52,412 bases of DNA from Paenibacillus phytohabitans. Its GTDB lineage: Bacteria > Bacillota > Bacilli > Paenibacillales > Paenibacillaceae. The position numbers and the translations under genes are program-made. Shown here piece by piece: positions 16,676 through 24,816 of the stretch. Below the pieces are notes generated by a model. It was given only the letters and a program-made list of their open reading frames with translations, did not search any database and had not been told where the DNA came from. Location of the stretch: NCBI RefSeq assembly GCF_013141775.1, contig NZ_WHOB01000095.1:1-52412 (forward strand). Direction: 5' to 3'. The number at the start of each line of letters is the position of its first letter. Position 1 is the first letter of the stretch.

Positions 16676-16745
16676 GTCTCAAAATGTCCCGGGTTAACTT
16701 TTTAAGTCCCACCCATATTCTACCCAAAACTGACGCCGAGTGCAA
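16676..16745 (-). promoter_or_regulatory. cggR operon promoter with tandem CggR operator
   Basis: On the minus strand -35 TTGCAC (16740-16745), a 17-bp spacer and -10 TAGAAT (16717-16722) form a SigA-type promoter. Directly downstream are two half-operators, TGGGAC-N6-AGTT and CGGGAC-N6-AGAC, separated by four bases (16676-16711). This matches the CGGGAC-N6-TGTC-N4 repeat I recall for the B. subtilis CggR site, also placed downstream of the promoter. The rest of the gap 16746-16922 shows only a short hairpin (CACCTGA/TCAGGTG, 16845-16861). Confidence 0.8.
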
Positions 16746-16922
16746 GTGTTCCGAGACTATAATTCTCAGACCCGTTTCATCTTATACATCTGCCGGTCTG
16801 TGAGAGGTAACCACGCCCTTAAGCACATACCTGAAAACCTCCCTCACCTGACTGTCAGGTGGGAAGCTATCATCTGCCTGGGAGCCGGAAAAACTATTTT
16901 TTTGCACGATGGGTTTTACACG

Positions 16923-16951
16923 TTGCTTTTATGCAATAAGTGTATTATAAT
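16923..16951 (+). promoter_or_regulatory. Promoter of tRNA-Arg
   Basis: TTGCTT (16923-16928), 17-bp spacer and a perfect TATAAT (16946-16951). Predicted start is near 16958, four bases before the mature tRNA 5' end. Confidence 0.8.
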
Positions 16952-16961
16952 AATTTCTGTT

Positions 16962-17036
16962 GCGCCCGTGGTCCAATGGATATGACGTAGGCCTCCGAAG
17001 CCTGAGATCCAAGTTCGATTCTTGGCGGGCGCGCCA
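16962..17036 (+). tRNA. tRNA-Arg (CCG)
   Basis: Acceptor GCGCCCG/CGGGCGC, T loop TTCGATT, anticodon loop CTCCGAA giving anticodon CCG, discriminator G and encoded CCA. It is a single-gene transcript with its own promoter and terminator. Confidence 0.95.
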
Positions 17037-17087
17037 TTATTTTCACTTTTGTACATAATTTAGCAATGCTTATATTATATTTAACCA

Positions 17088-17114
17088 AAGAGCCGCTTGA
17101 TGGCTCTTTTTTTT
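17088..17114 (+). terminator. Terminator of tRNA-Arg
   Basis: AAGAGCC-GCTTGAT-GGCTCTT followed by T8. Confidence 0.85.
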
Positions 17115-17123
17115 GAATCTAAG

Positions 17124-17163
17124 TTTGACTTTCTTTGACTTTTTGTTTGAATTTGTTTATCAT
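17124..17163 (+). promoter_or_regulatory. clpP promoter with CtsR operator
   Basis: The plus strand TTTGACT-TTC-TTTGACT (17124-17140) is the reverse complement of AGTCAAA-GAA-AGTCAAA, a perfect match to the CtsR consensus RGTCAAA-NAN-RGTCAAA. Its second half overlaps the -35 TTGACT (17135-17140); after a 17-bp spacer comes -10 TATCAT (17158-17163). CtsR bound here would block polymerase, as known for clpP in other Bacillota. Confidence 0.85.
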
Positions 17164-17229
17164 GTGGTTAATACGGTAACAGTAAAAAATGAACACATTC
17201 GAAGCACCAATTTCAAGGAGGTTTTCCAC

Positions 17230-17826
17230 GTGAGTTATATTCCTATGGTAGTAGAACAGAGCAACCGCGGTGAGCGCGCTTATGACATCTATTCCCGCCT
17301 GCTGAAGGACCGCATCATTTTCCTTGGAACGGAGGTTAATGACGTGGTAGCCAATTCCATCATCGCACAAATGCTCTTCCTGGCTGCCGAGGATCCGGAT
17401 AAGGATATTCACCTGTATGTAAACAGCCCTGGCGGCTCCATTACAGCGGGTATGGCTATATTTGATACAATGCAGTACATTAAACCGGATGTATCCACCA
17501 TCTGTGTAGGGATGGCCGCTTCCATGGGAGCCTTCCTGCTGAACGCTGGCGCCAAGGGCAAACGCTTTGCCTTGCCGAACAGCGAAATTATGATTCACCA
17601 GCCGCTCGGCGGTGCCCAGGGTCAGGCTTCGGATATTGAAATCCGCGCCCGCCGCATCATCAAGCTACGCGAGAAGCTGAACCGTATCCTGTCCGAACGT
17701 ACGGGCCAGCCGATCGAGAAGATCGAGAAGGATACCGACCGCGACTACTTCATGAGTGCTGCCGATGCAGCTGAATATGGCATTGTCGATAAAGTCATTG
17801 AGAAGACCTTGCCGACTGGCGTTTAA
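17230..17826 (+). CDS. clpP: ATP-dependent Clp protease proteolytic subunit
   Basis: A 198-residue serine protease that assembles into a tetradecamer and works with ClpX/ClpC. The catalytic Ser98 is in GMAASMGAF and His123 in IMIHQPLGG; the catalytic Asp lies near residue 172 in KDTDRDYF. The GTG start is chosen because AAGGAGG lies eight bases upstream and the family begins here (SYIPMVVEQ); upstream in-frame ATGs lie inside the promoter. The tmRNA tag encoded at 4403-4438 ends in -FAA, a signal for this protease system. Heat and protein stress control through CtsR is likely. Confidence 0.98.
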   Translation: MSYIPMVVEQSNRGERAYDIYSRLLKDRIIFLGTEVNDVVANSIIAQMLFLAAEDPDKDIHLYVNSPGGSITAGMAIFDTMQYIKPDVSTICVGMAASMGAFLLNAGAKGKRFALPNSEIMIHQPLGGAQGQASDIEIRARRIIKLREKLNRILSERTGQPIEKIEKDTDRDYFMSAADAAEYGIVDKVIEKTLPTGV

Positions 17827-17848
17827 TTACTATATTTCATCAACACAT

Positions 17849-17893
17849 AAAGAGGCTGCCACGGACCTACAGGTCTGCGGCAGCCTCTTTATT
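17849..17893 (+). terminator. Terminator of clpP
   Basis: AAAGAGGCTGCC pairs with GGCAGCCTCTTT around an inner GGACC/GGTCT helix, followed by T. It also faces the convergent SGNH gene. Confidence 0.85.
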
Positions 17894-17912
17894 TGGCATA
17901 TATACTGATAAT

Positions 17913-18551
17913 TCATCTCAAGCTTCCATATCCCAGGGCATCCAGCTTGCCGGCGATTACCCGGTAGCCCCTGCCGTTCGGATGGATATGATCCAGGAAC
18001 AGCAGCCCCCGCTCATTGCCGGCAAATTCATGATAAATGGAAGCAAACCCTACAGCATAACTGCTGTAGCCGGCAGCATAACGGTTGAACTGCCTCACCC
18101 AATCTGTGGCCGCATCCACCTGAGGATACGGATTATAGAGGCCTACTATCCGGATAATGTAAGGACTTCGCGTGCCCGCCTTCAGCTGTGACAGAGTACT
18201 CATAATATCACTGAAATTCCGTTTGCAGTCCCGGAGCGCTTTTTGCAGATACCCATTCAGCTCACCTGGCCTCCCCGCCGCGGCTTTGGCGGCCTTAATC
18301 AGATCATTGCCGCCGATAGAGACGGTAATGATCTCTGCATCCTTAACCGCAGAACGAAAACCGCCATCTGTCTTGAGACGCTGCTCCAGCCCCGCTGTTG
18401 TCAGACCGTTCACTCCTAGATTCGCTGAAGCAACCGGAGTCTGCAGCCGCCCTTCCGCCATCCGGCGGTAGACGGGGACAAATCCGTTCCCGGGCAGCGC
18501 CCCGAACCCGGTCGTTAATGAATCTCCAATGGCCGTATACTGATAGACCAT
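17913..18551 (-). CDS. SGNH/GDSL hydrolase
   Basis: A 212-residue esterase/lipase of the SGNH superfamily. Block I is IGDSLTTGFGA with the nucleophilic Ser near residue 11, block II is the Gly in NLGVNGLTT, block III is SIGGNDL, and block V is DHIHPNGRGY with the catalytic Asp and His. No N-terminal signal peptide is visible, so it is probably cytoplasmic, unless a longer start is used. The substrate is unknown. It is convergent with clpP. Confidence 0.88.
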   Translation of the reverse strand: MVYQYTAIGDSLTTGFGALPGNGFVPVYRRMAEGRLQTPVASANLGVNGLTTAGLEQRLKTDGGFRSAVKDAEIITVSIGGNDLIKAAKAAAGRPGELNGYLQKALRDCKRNFSDIMSTLSQLKAGTRSPYIIRIVGLYNPYPQVDAATDWVRQFNRYAAGYSSYAVGFASIYHEFAGNERGLLFLDHIHPNGRGYRVIAGKLDALGYGSLR

Positions 18552-18643
18552 AGCCTTCCCTCCCCGCTATAAGCTGCTTGCTTTCTTTAGCTTATGACTG
18601 CCCGGGGGATGTGGTAACGGCAGGGCGGCCTTAATAGGCCCGC

Positions 18644-18690
18644 AAAAAAATCCTGCCCTCATGTCTCCGGAGGAAACGCATGGGCAGGAT
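18644..18690 (-). terminator. Terminator of the DUF4163/DUF3298 gene
   Basis: On the minus strand ATCCTGCCCATG pairs with CATGAGGGCAGGAT (one bulge), followed by T7. Confidence 0.85.
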
Positions 18691-18729
18691 AGATGAAGCT
18701 ACCGGAACTGGAACTGTGAAGCCTATACG

Positions 18730-19836
18730 TTATTTCAGTGCAGCGAACGGACTGCTTCCGTCCGGCAGCAGCTCCTTGAAGCTGAAGATTACCTCCGGGA
18801 AGCCTGTAGCGTATGCAGTATACTCATATTGCTGGAAGAAGAGCACGGCTTTGCCCTCTTTCAAATAGAAGTATTTCTCTGTATTCAGGCCTGTGAATCC
18901 TCCCAGATAACCTCCGTTTGCTTTGATTTCAGTAGATACCTTGGCATTCAGCTGTTTCTTGTAGTTAGGATTAGCCTTGAACAAATCCCCCAGCAGCAGG
19001 CGCTTGCCGTCCTTAAGTGAGAAGGTAAAGGCATTGCGGATAGTCGATCCATGTGCCCCGCCGGTGTACCCGTATTGATTCGTGATCAGACTGAGCACGC
19101 CGTCCTGATTATAAGTGACCACATAACCGCCTTCGAATTCATACGGACGGTCGTCCTCGGATTTAAGGGAGATTTGATCTTCGGCGTAAGCCGCGTATTT
19201 CTGAATCGTCTGTTTGATTGTATCATTGATTGCCTTCTCAGCCTCGCTACTTGCAAGACCGCTGACCTGTGGATAATCCAGCTTGATTGGTGCATCTTTA
19301 TGGTCCTTAACATAGCTCTCAGTCTTTATAGTTACCGCATTTTGCGTTCTCTTCATCACATTGAGCCGTCCCGTAGCGGCACTCCAGTCACCCTTGTAGC
19401 CTAAGTAATCGCTGAGCAGGTCAAACGAAACATAGAAGCGGTTATCCATATTCTTCACTTCATATTCGCCGATAAAATAATTGTTCACTTTAATCGTAGT
19501 ATAGTATTCAGTAACCGTCAGTTTAGTTTGTGTAGTCCCTGTACCGATGGTATACGTCTTCTCAGCTTTATCATAAGATAGCGGCATCCCCAGCGCATCG
19601 CGCATAAACGTTACCGGAATCCATACCTTTCCGTCCTGGAAAAGCCCCTTCTGCGCTGCAATCTTGCCGTTTACCTTCAGTACTACAGGGGAGGATGCAG
19701 CCTTCACCTGAGCAGCTGCTGGAGCAGCCTGGGTAATGCCTGCCGGGAGTACTCCTCCACCGATTAGCATTCCTGCTGCAATCATTCCTGCGCCCCATTT
19801 ACGGGCGTATTTCTTCGAAGTATCATTCATTTTCAT
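18730..19836 (-). CDS. Exported protein with copper-amine-oxidase-like stalk and DUF4163/DUF3298 domains
   Basis: A 368-residue secreted or surface protein. A basic N-terminus and hydrophobic stretch end near TQAAPAAA (about residue 40), a typical signal peptide. Residues about 50-165 resemble the copper amine oxidase N-terminal-like repeat common in Paenibacillus (VVLKVNGK, GKVWIPVTFMRDALG, FYVSFDLLSDYLG). Residues about 170-365 resemble DUF4163 and the RsiV-like DUF3298 (YPQVSG, YTGGAHGSTIRNAFTFSLKDGK, FYLKEGKAVLFFQQYEYTAYATGFPEV). The ligand is unknown. GGAAGGGG precedes the ATG. Confidence 0.85.
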   Translation of the reverse strand: MKMNDTSKKYARKWGAGMIAAGMLIGGGVLPAGITQAAPAAAQVKAASSPVVLKVNGKIAAQKGLFQDGKVWIPVTFMRDALGMPLSYDKAEKTYTIGTGTTQTKLTVTEYYTTIKVNNYFIGEYEVKNMDNRFYVSFDLLSDYLGYKGDWSAATGRLNVMKRTQNAVTIKTESYVKDHKDAPIKLDYPQVSGLASSEAEKAINDTIKQTIQKYAAYAEDQISLKSEDDRPYEFEGGYVVTYNQDGVLSLITNQYGYTGGAHGSTIRNAFTFSLKDGKRLLLGDLFKANPNYKKQLNAKVSTEIKANGGYLGGFTGLNTEKYFYLKEGKAVLFFQQYEYTAYATGFPEVIFSFKELLPDGSSPFAALK

Positions 19837-20033
19837 TGTTGTTCTTCCCCTTCCGCTGGTACGATGATAGTTACGTGATGTGTTCCCTCAGCTTCACTCT
19901 TCCTATTATAGGGATAAGAAGGTCGGCGGATGTTACAATGCGCTTTACAGTTTCTTAAGGATTGAAGAGTCTTTCTATCAACCTTATTACATTTATTTAA
20001 ACAATTTGAGAGATTTCAACGAAAATTTCTCCT

Positions 20034-20080
20034 AAAAAAGGCGCCCGCCCTGCCATAAACAGCAGAGCAAGCGCCCCTTC
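20034..20080 (-). terminator. Terminator of the SIMPL-domain gene
   Basis: On the minus strand GGGGCGCTTGCTCTGC pairs with GCAGGGCGGGCGCC, followed by T6. The adjoining gap 19837-20033 shows nothing else clear. Confidence 0.85.
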
Positions 20081-20089
20081 GCGGTCACT

Positions 20090-20848
20090 TTATTTCAATT
20101 CATAGGTTACGCTAAGCTGAGTGGTTACTTTAACTTCTCCGGGTTCAACGGAACTTCCGGCAGCTGAATCTGCTGAAGTATTAGCCATTTTAGCAGATTC
20201 CATATAGATAACCGGGTTATTCCCGTCATCGCTCTGAATGACCGTCACCACCTGACCGAGTCCGCGTTTCGCCGCTTTAGCAATCGCTGCCGCTTTTACA
20301 TCTGCATTCAGCATTGCTTTTTCGATAACCTGTGCTTCAAAGGCTGATGGATCTTCGATCGCAAAGCTTGCATTGCCGATATTGTTCGCGCCAGCCGTCG
20401 ATGCTGCATCCAGCAATTGTCCGACCTTAGTCAGATCACGGTAGGAAATCTTCAGCGTATGCTGGGCATTATAGCCTTTAACCTGCTGGCCATCCTTTTC
20501 GCTATAGACGTAATTAGGCTGTACATAGAACTGCGTGCTCTGAATATCCTTGTCCGCAATTCCCCAGGTTGTTTTGAATAATGCAGTCAGCTTCGCAATC
20601 TTTGCCGCGGTACCCTTCTGCGCCTCTTGTGCAGTATCAGCCGTGGTAGTTACCCCGATGGAGAGATAGACGATATCCGGTTTGATCGCAAGTTCGCCTT
20701 TACCGACTACGTTCACAATATTCTTCTGCACCTCATCGGCAGCGTAAGCCTTTTCAGGACCTTTTAGCACCCCGCTCAGCCCCATTCCTCCTATAATCAA
20801 GCTTCCTGCCAGCAGCACTGCTCCGATTGATTTGCCGAATTTCATCAT
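20090..20848 (-). CDS. Exported SIMPL domain protein (DUF541)
   Basis: A 252-residue secreted protein. The signal peptide includes SIGAVLLAGSLIIGGMGLSG and probable cleavage after KAYAA. The mature part is a DUF541/SIMPL domain (YggE/BP26 type): NIVNVVGKGELAIKPDIVYLS, STQFYVQPNYVYSEKDGQQVKGYNA, and a C-terminal VTTQLSVTYEL strand. Such proteins form oligomeric rings; their role is not settled. ATG 20848 is preferred because AAAGGGG lies nine bases upstream; an ATG three codons earlier touches the ribosome site. Confidence 0.88.
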   Translation of the reverse strand: MMKFGKSIGAVLLAGSLIIGGMGLSGVLKGPEKAYAADEVQKNIVNVVGKGELAIKPDIVYLSIGVTTTADTAQEAQKGTAAKIAKLTALFKTTWGIADKDIQSTQFYVQPNYVYSEKDGQQVKGYNAQHTLKISYRDLTKVGQLLDAASTAGANNIGNASFAIEDPSAFEAQVIEKAMLNADVKAAAIAKAAKRGLGQVVTVIQSDDGNNPVIYMESAKMANTSADSAAGSSVEPGEVKVTTQLSVTYELK

Positions 20849-20942
20849 GCTTGCCATCCCCTTTCGTTTCTTTAAGTGTTGGTACCCTCTAGACGGACCA
20901 GCATGGCAAAAGTTGCATATCCTATGTACGTTATTTAATAAT

Positions 20943-21480
20943 TTATTCCGTCTCTATCCAAAAACGCCGGATGACATTTCCGTCCTCCTCAATATATTCG
21001 CTATCCTCTACTCCGCCATTCTTGCGGATCGTCCGTTCCGATGCTGTATTGACGGCGTCGCAGACCACGAGTGCCTTCTCTATACCCAGTTCAGCAGCTT
21101 TCAGGAGAGCCTGCTTCAGAAGTTCACTGGCATACCCCTGTCTGCGCTCCGAGGGGACTCACGCCATAGCCGATATGCCCGCCTGTACGGAGTAACGCTT
21201 CCGTCAGCCAGTGTCTGATGTTCACGGCACCCACCACCCGCTGATCCGTTGTCACCAGCCAGAAGGTTGAACTGCTCACCCATCCGTCTTTGATATTCTC
21301 ACCGCCGGCATGCTCACGCAGAGACTGAAGCATACCGGCAAAGTCAGCAGGATCGATCTCGACTACCCAGGGAACGAATGATTCTCCGCTGGCCTTCCAC
21401 TCTTCATAAAATGCCAGATAGTGCTCTCTGAGAGCTTCTGAAGGCTCCACTAATGCTACCTCACTGCCTTGGATCTGCAT
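20943..21480 (-). pseudogene. GNAT acetyltransferase interrupted by a frameshift
   Basis: The first part (from ATG 21480, with GGGGAG upstream) encodes MQIQGSEVALVEPSEALRE to HIGYGVSP, a GNAT fold up to the start of motif A, then stops soon after as LGAQTGVCQ. In the other frame the sequence continues without interruption as SERRQGYASELLKQAL, the expected acetyl-CoA-binding motif (R/Q-x-x-G-x-A), and runs to IRRFWIETE and a stop at 20943-20945. One surplus base in the G4 run at 21153-21156 explains it. The gene is either recently broken or affected by a sequencing error. Confidence 0.85.
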
Positions 21481-21513
21481 TTCTGTGTATCTCCCCTTAT
21501 CCATAAATAATAT

Positions 21514-21540
21514 GAAAAAAAAGCCCCTAAGGGCTTTCGG
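21514..21540 (-). terminator. Terminator of the rapZ-yvcK-whiA-crh operon
   Basis: On the minus strand GAAAGCCC-TTA-GGGGCTTT followed by a T run, 15 bases after the HPr-like gene. Confidence 0.85.
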
Positions 21541-21555
21541 TAAGACGTGTACCAT

Positions 21556-21825
21556 TTATTGATTCTCGAGTTCTTCCTTACTTACAAGACTTGTCAAAGC
21601 GGTTACAGCTTGTTCCGCATCTGCGCCATCTGCGCTGATATAAATCTCCGTACCGGAACTGATCGCAAGGCTCATAATGCCCATGATACTTTTGGCGTTA
21701 ACTTTTTTATCGTCTTTTTCCACGAAAATCTCCGACGAAAACTTATTAGCTTCTTGCACAAACAATGCTGCCGGCCGAGCATGGAGCCCCGTCTTCAACC
21801 GAACAACTACCGGGTGCTTTGTCAT
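21556..21825 (-). CDS. crh: HPr family protein at the crh locus
   Basis: An 89-residue HPr-fold protein. By position (directly after whiA) and by sequence (VVRLKTGL-ARPAALFVQEAN, KKVNAKSIMGIMSLA) it is the counterpart of B. subtilis Crh, the catabolite-repression HPr. Ser46, the HprK phosphorylation site, is present in NAKSIMG. B. subtilis Crh has Gln at position 15; here residue 15 is His, the PTS phosphotransfer residue of true HPr, in GLHARPA. The protein may therefore serve both in sugar phosphotransfer and in CcpA co-activation. Start ATG 21825 has AGGGGGT nine bases upstream. Confidence 0.92.
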   Translation of the reverse strand: MTKHPVVVRLKTGLHARPAALFVQEANKFSSEIFVEKDDKKVNAKSIMGIMSLAISSGTEIYISADGADAEQAVTALTSLVSKEELENQ

Positions 21826-21922
21826 GAAACGCTTACCCCCTATTTGAGATCTGCCCAAAAATTTCACATTAATTTTATAATATTATATCATTATAACCTC
21901 TACCGCACTAGAAAAAAAATAA

Positions 21923-22852
21923 TCAACTGCCCCGCACCTTGTCAGCCAGCTCATCAATTTTGCGCAAACGGTGGTTTACGCCTGATTTACTGACGGTGCC
22001 GCCCAGCATATCGCCAACTTCCTTCAGGTTGATATCCGGGTGTGCAAGTCTGATTTCCGCAACCTCGCGCAGCTTATCCGGCAAGCTTTCCAGTCCCACC
22101 TCACGCTGCAGCAGCTTGATATTCTCAATCTGGCGTACCGCAGCGCTGATCGTTTTGTTAAGATTGGCCGTTTCGCAGTTGACGATCCGGTTAACGGAGT
22201 TACGCATATCGCGCATGATCCGTACATCCTCGAATTTGAACAGTGCCTGATGGGCTCCGATCAAACTTAAGAATTCAATAATCTTCTCGCCTTCCTTGAT
22301 GTATAGGATGAAGCCTTTCTTGCGTTCTATGCAGCGGGCATTCAGGTGAAATTCACCAGCCAGCTCCACGAGCGCCTTGCAGTGCTCCTCATACATCGAA
22401 GCAATTTCCAGGTGGTACGAGGAACCCTCCGGATTATTCACCGAGCCGCCAGCCATGAAGGCCCCGCGCAGGTAAGCACGCTTGCAGCAGTTCTTGCCGA
22501 CGATTTCATCATCAATCCCATCGGTGAAGATGAAGCCTTCCGAGACAATCCGCAGATCCTTCAGGATCTCCTGAACCCGGTTTGGAATTCTTACGATATA
22601 GACGTTATTCTTCTTCAAACGCATTTTTTTACGCACGAGCAGCTCGATATGGACCTGGTAATATTTCTTAAGTAAAGAATATACCCGCCTTGCAATCGCG
22701 GCGTTCTCCGTCGAAATGTCGAGAACAACCTTTTTGCTCGAAAGCTGCACCGAACCATTCATCCGGATCAGCGCTGACATTTCCGCTTTCTCACAGCAGG
22801 GCTGGCTCTCGACCATCGTCAGCTCTTTTTTGGTAAGGGCCGCAAAAGACAA
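21923..22852 (-). CDS. whiA: DNA-binding protein WhiA
   Basis: A 309-residue protein related to LAGLIDADG endonucleases but fused to a C-terminal helix-turn-helix. It is involved in cell division and chromosome segregation in Bacillota and sporulation in actinobacteria. Features: SFAALTKKELT, CCEKAEMSALIRMNGS, YLRGAFMAGGSVNNPE, RMRDMRNSVNRIVNCETANL-like region, and the C-terminal EVGDMLGGTVSKSGVNHRLRK. The TTG at 22852 is chosen because GAGGTGA precedes it and it matches the family N-terminus; an ATG at 22870 is the alternative. It lies in the rapZ-yvcK-whiA-crh operon. Confidence 0.95.
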   Translation of the reverse strand: MSFAALTKKELTMVESQPCCEKAEMSALIRMNGSVQLSSKKVVLDISTENAAIARRVYSLLKKYYQVHIELLVRKKMRLKKNNVYIVRIPNRVQEILKDLRIVSEGFIFTDGIDDEIVGKNCCKRAYLRGAFMAGGSVNNPEGSSYHLEIASMYEEHCKALVELAGEFHLNARCIERKKGFILYIKEGEKIIEFLSLIGAHQALFKFEDVRIMRDMRNSVNRIVNCETANLNKTISAAVRQIENIKLLQREVGLESLPDKLREVAEIRLAHPDINLKEVGDMLGGTVSKSGVNHRLRKIDELADKVRGS

Positions 22853-22871
22853 GGGGCTCACCTCTTTCATG

Positions 22872-23852
22872 TTAACTCTTTCTGTCAATCCAATCCTGAA
22901 CCAGCTGGAAAATATGGTGGCTAAGCTTATCTGTATCATGCCGCAAATAGGTTTTGAATAATACCAGTTTGTCGGCAATCACCTTATATCCGTTGCCGTC
23001 AACGACATCGCGGTCAAGCTGCACCGGACGTGCGCCTTTCTCGGCATATTTGATCTGTACCTGCTCCGGGATCTCTCCGTCGTTCACAATTACATAATCG
23101 AACAGATGCAGTCCGATATGATCGTACACCGCCTGAAGATGATCACTGACCGTATAATTATCCGTTTCACCGGGCTGGGTCATTACATTGCATACAAATA
23201 TTTTGATTGCATCCGAGGCCACGACGGCTTCAGCCAGCTTCGGTACCAGCAGATTCGGCAGAATGCTTGTATACAGACTGCCCGGACCGAGCAGAATGGC
23301 ATCCGCATTCCGGATCGCATCCAGCGCCTCCGGCAGAGGCTCCACATCGGCAGGCTCCAGGAATACACGTTTGATTATACCGCCGGCCTCCGGTATTTTG
23401 GATTCGCCGGTTATCAGGGTACCATCCGACATCTCGGCGTGCAGTACCACCGCTTCGCCTGCAGCGGGCAGCACCCGGCCGCGGACGGCGAAAAGGCGGC
23501 TAAGCTCTCTGACTGCCGTAACGAAATCACCGGAGATGTCTGTCAGCGCTGCCAGAATGAGATTGCCCAGGCTGTGTCCGGCGAGGCCCTCTCCGGTACT
23601 GAAACGGTAGCGCATGATCTGCGCCATCAGAGGCTCCACATCGGCCATAGCCGTCAGGACGTTACGGATATCCCCCGGAGGCGGCATTTGCAGCTCACTG
23701 CGCAGAATCCCGGAGCTTCCCCCGTCATCTGCCACAGTTACGATAGCCGTAATATCCAGCGGCTTCTCCTTCAATCCCCGAAGCATAACAGACAGCCCGG
23801 TACCGCCGCCCATGACGACGATCTTCGGACGCTGCCCTTGTTCTTCAGTCAC
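22872..23852 (-). CDS. yvcK: YvcK/CofD family gluconeogenesis factor
   Basis: A 326-residue Rossmann-like protein that binds UDP-GlcNAc in characterised relatives and is needed for growth on gluconeogenic carbon and for normal cell shape. Signatures: VVMGGGTGLSVMLRGLK, VTVADDGGSSGILR, PPPGDIRNVL, HSLGNLILAAL, and LGPGSLYTSILPNLLV. GTG start with AAGGGATG upstream. It follows rapZ by 18 bases and precedes whiA, the conserved order of the B. subtilis yvcJ-yvcK-yvcL block. Confidence 0.96.
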   Translation of the reverse strand: MTEEQGQRPKIVVMGGGTGLSVMLRGLKEKPLDITAIVTVADDGGSSGILRSELQMPPPGDIRNVLTAMADVEPLMAQIMRYRFSTGEGLAGHSLGNLILAALTDISGDFVTAVRELSRLFAVRGRVLPAAGEAVVLHAEMSDGTLITGESKIPEAGGIIKRVFLEPADVEPLPEALDAIRNADAILLGPGSLYTSILPNLLVPKLAEAVVASDAIKIFVCNVMTQPGETDNYTVSDHLQAVYDHIGLHLFDYVIVNDGEIPEQVQIKYAEKGARPVQLDRDVVDGNGYKVIADKLVLFKTYLRHDTDKLSHHIFQLVQDWIDRKS

Positions 23853-23870
23853 TACTCATCCCTTCTCTCG

Positions 23871-24770
23871 TCAATGCCGATCACGTTCGGAATCCCGATG
23901 GCTGATTGCTACCGATTCCGTCTCGCTTACCCCCAGCATTTTGCCCAGATATTCCGCAATGGCTACGGAACGGTGTTTGCCGCCTGTACAGCCGATGCCG
24001 ATAATAATCTGGGATTTGCCTTCTTTGCGGTATTGCGGAATAAGAAATTGAAGCATGTCAAGCAGCTTGGTCAGGAACGTCTGCGTTTCAGGCCATTTCA
24101 TTACATAGTCATACACATCGTTGTCTTGGCCTGTCTTGGGCCGCAGCTGATCCACATAATGCGGATTAGGCAGGAAGCGGACATCGAACACCAGGTCAGC
24201 ATCAATCGGAATACCATACTTGAACCCAAACGAAGTAATGTTAACGGAGAGAGTGCTTTTCCCGAGATGGGAGAACCGTGACACAATTTTTTCTTTTAGC
24301 TGTGCCGGCTTCATACTGCTGGTATCCAGACACAGGGTAGCTGAATTCTTGAGCTCTTCCAGCATTTGGCGCTCCATCCGGATACCGTCAAGCGGCATGC
24401 CCTTGGGAGCAAGCGGGTGGTGACGCCGGCTCTCTTTGTAGCGTTGTACAAGCACTGAATCTGTTGCATCCAGGAAAAGAATCTCAAAGCCTATGGTCGA
24501 CTCGTCCTTGATATAGGCCAGAGACTCCGACAGAGCGGTGAAGAATTCCCGTCCCCTGAGGTCGATCACGAGCGCCACTTTGGCGATTTTGCCTTTGGAC
24601 TGCTCAATCAGTTCGGCGAACTTCGGGATCAGCACTGGCGGAAGATTATCGACGCAGAAGAAGCCGAGATCCTCCAGGCTCTGCACTGCAATCGTCTTGC
24701 CTGCTCCCGACATGCCGGTAATGATGATCAGGGTGGCACGACCGGGCGATATTTGCTCGAATTCGGTCAT
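23871..24770 (-). CDS. rapZ: RNase adapter RapZ / nucleotide-binding YvcJ
   Basis: A 299-residue P-loop protein. Walker A is GMSGAGKT near residue 19, Walker-B-like ALVIDLRGREF follows, and the C-terminal half holds FGFKYGIP, DLVFDVRFLPNPHY and the GCTGGKHRSV motif. E. coli RapZ binds GlcN6P and steers RNase E to small RNAs; in B. subtilis YvcJ hydrolyses GTP and affects competence. Bacillota lack the E. coli sRNA partners, so the substrate here is uncertain. GGGAGGGG lies upstream of the ATG. It is the first gene of the operon after glcK. Confidence 0.96.
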   Translation of the reverse strand: MTEFEQISPGRATLIIITGMSGAGKTIAVQSLEDLGFFCVDNLPPVLIPKFAELIEQSKGKIAKVALVIDLRGREFFTALSESLAYIKDESTIGFEILFLDATDSVLVQRYKESRRHHPLAPKGMPLDGIRMERQMLEELKNSATLCLDTSSMKPAQLKEKIVSRFSHLGKSTLSVNITSFGFKYGIPIDADLVFDVRFLPNPHYVDQLRPKTGQDNDVYDYVMKWPETQTFLTKLLDMLQFLIPQYRKEGKSQIIIGIGCTGGKHRSVAIAEYLGKMLGVSETESVAISHRDSERDRH

Positions 24771-24816
24771 TAGAGCGTCCCCTCCCTAAGGTTAGTATAT
24801 GAATAATTCCTGCTCC

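Noticed and set aside
21124..21555. A 143-residue protein read as an intact gene
   Set aside because: The frame stops early within the acetyl-CoA motif and the remainder continues in another frame, so it is treated as a frameshifted gene; the first 25 codons also overlap the crh terminator.
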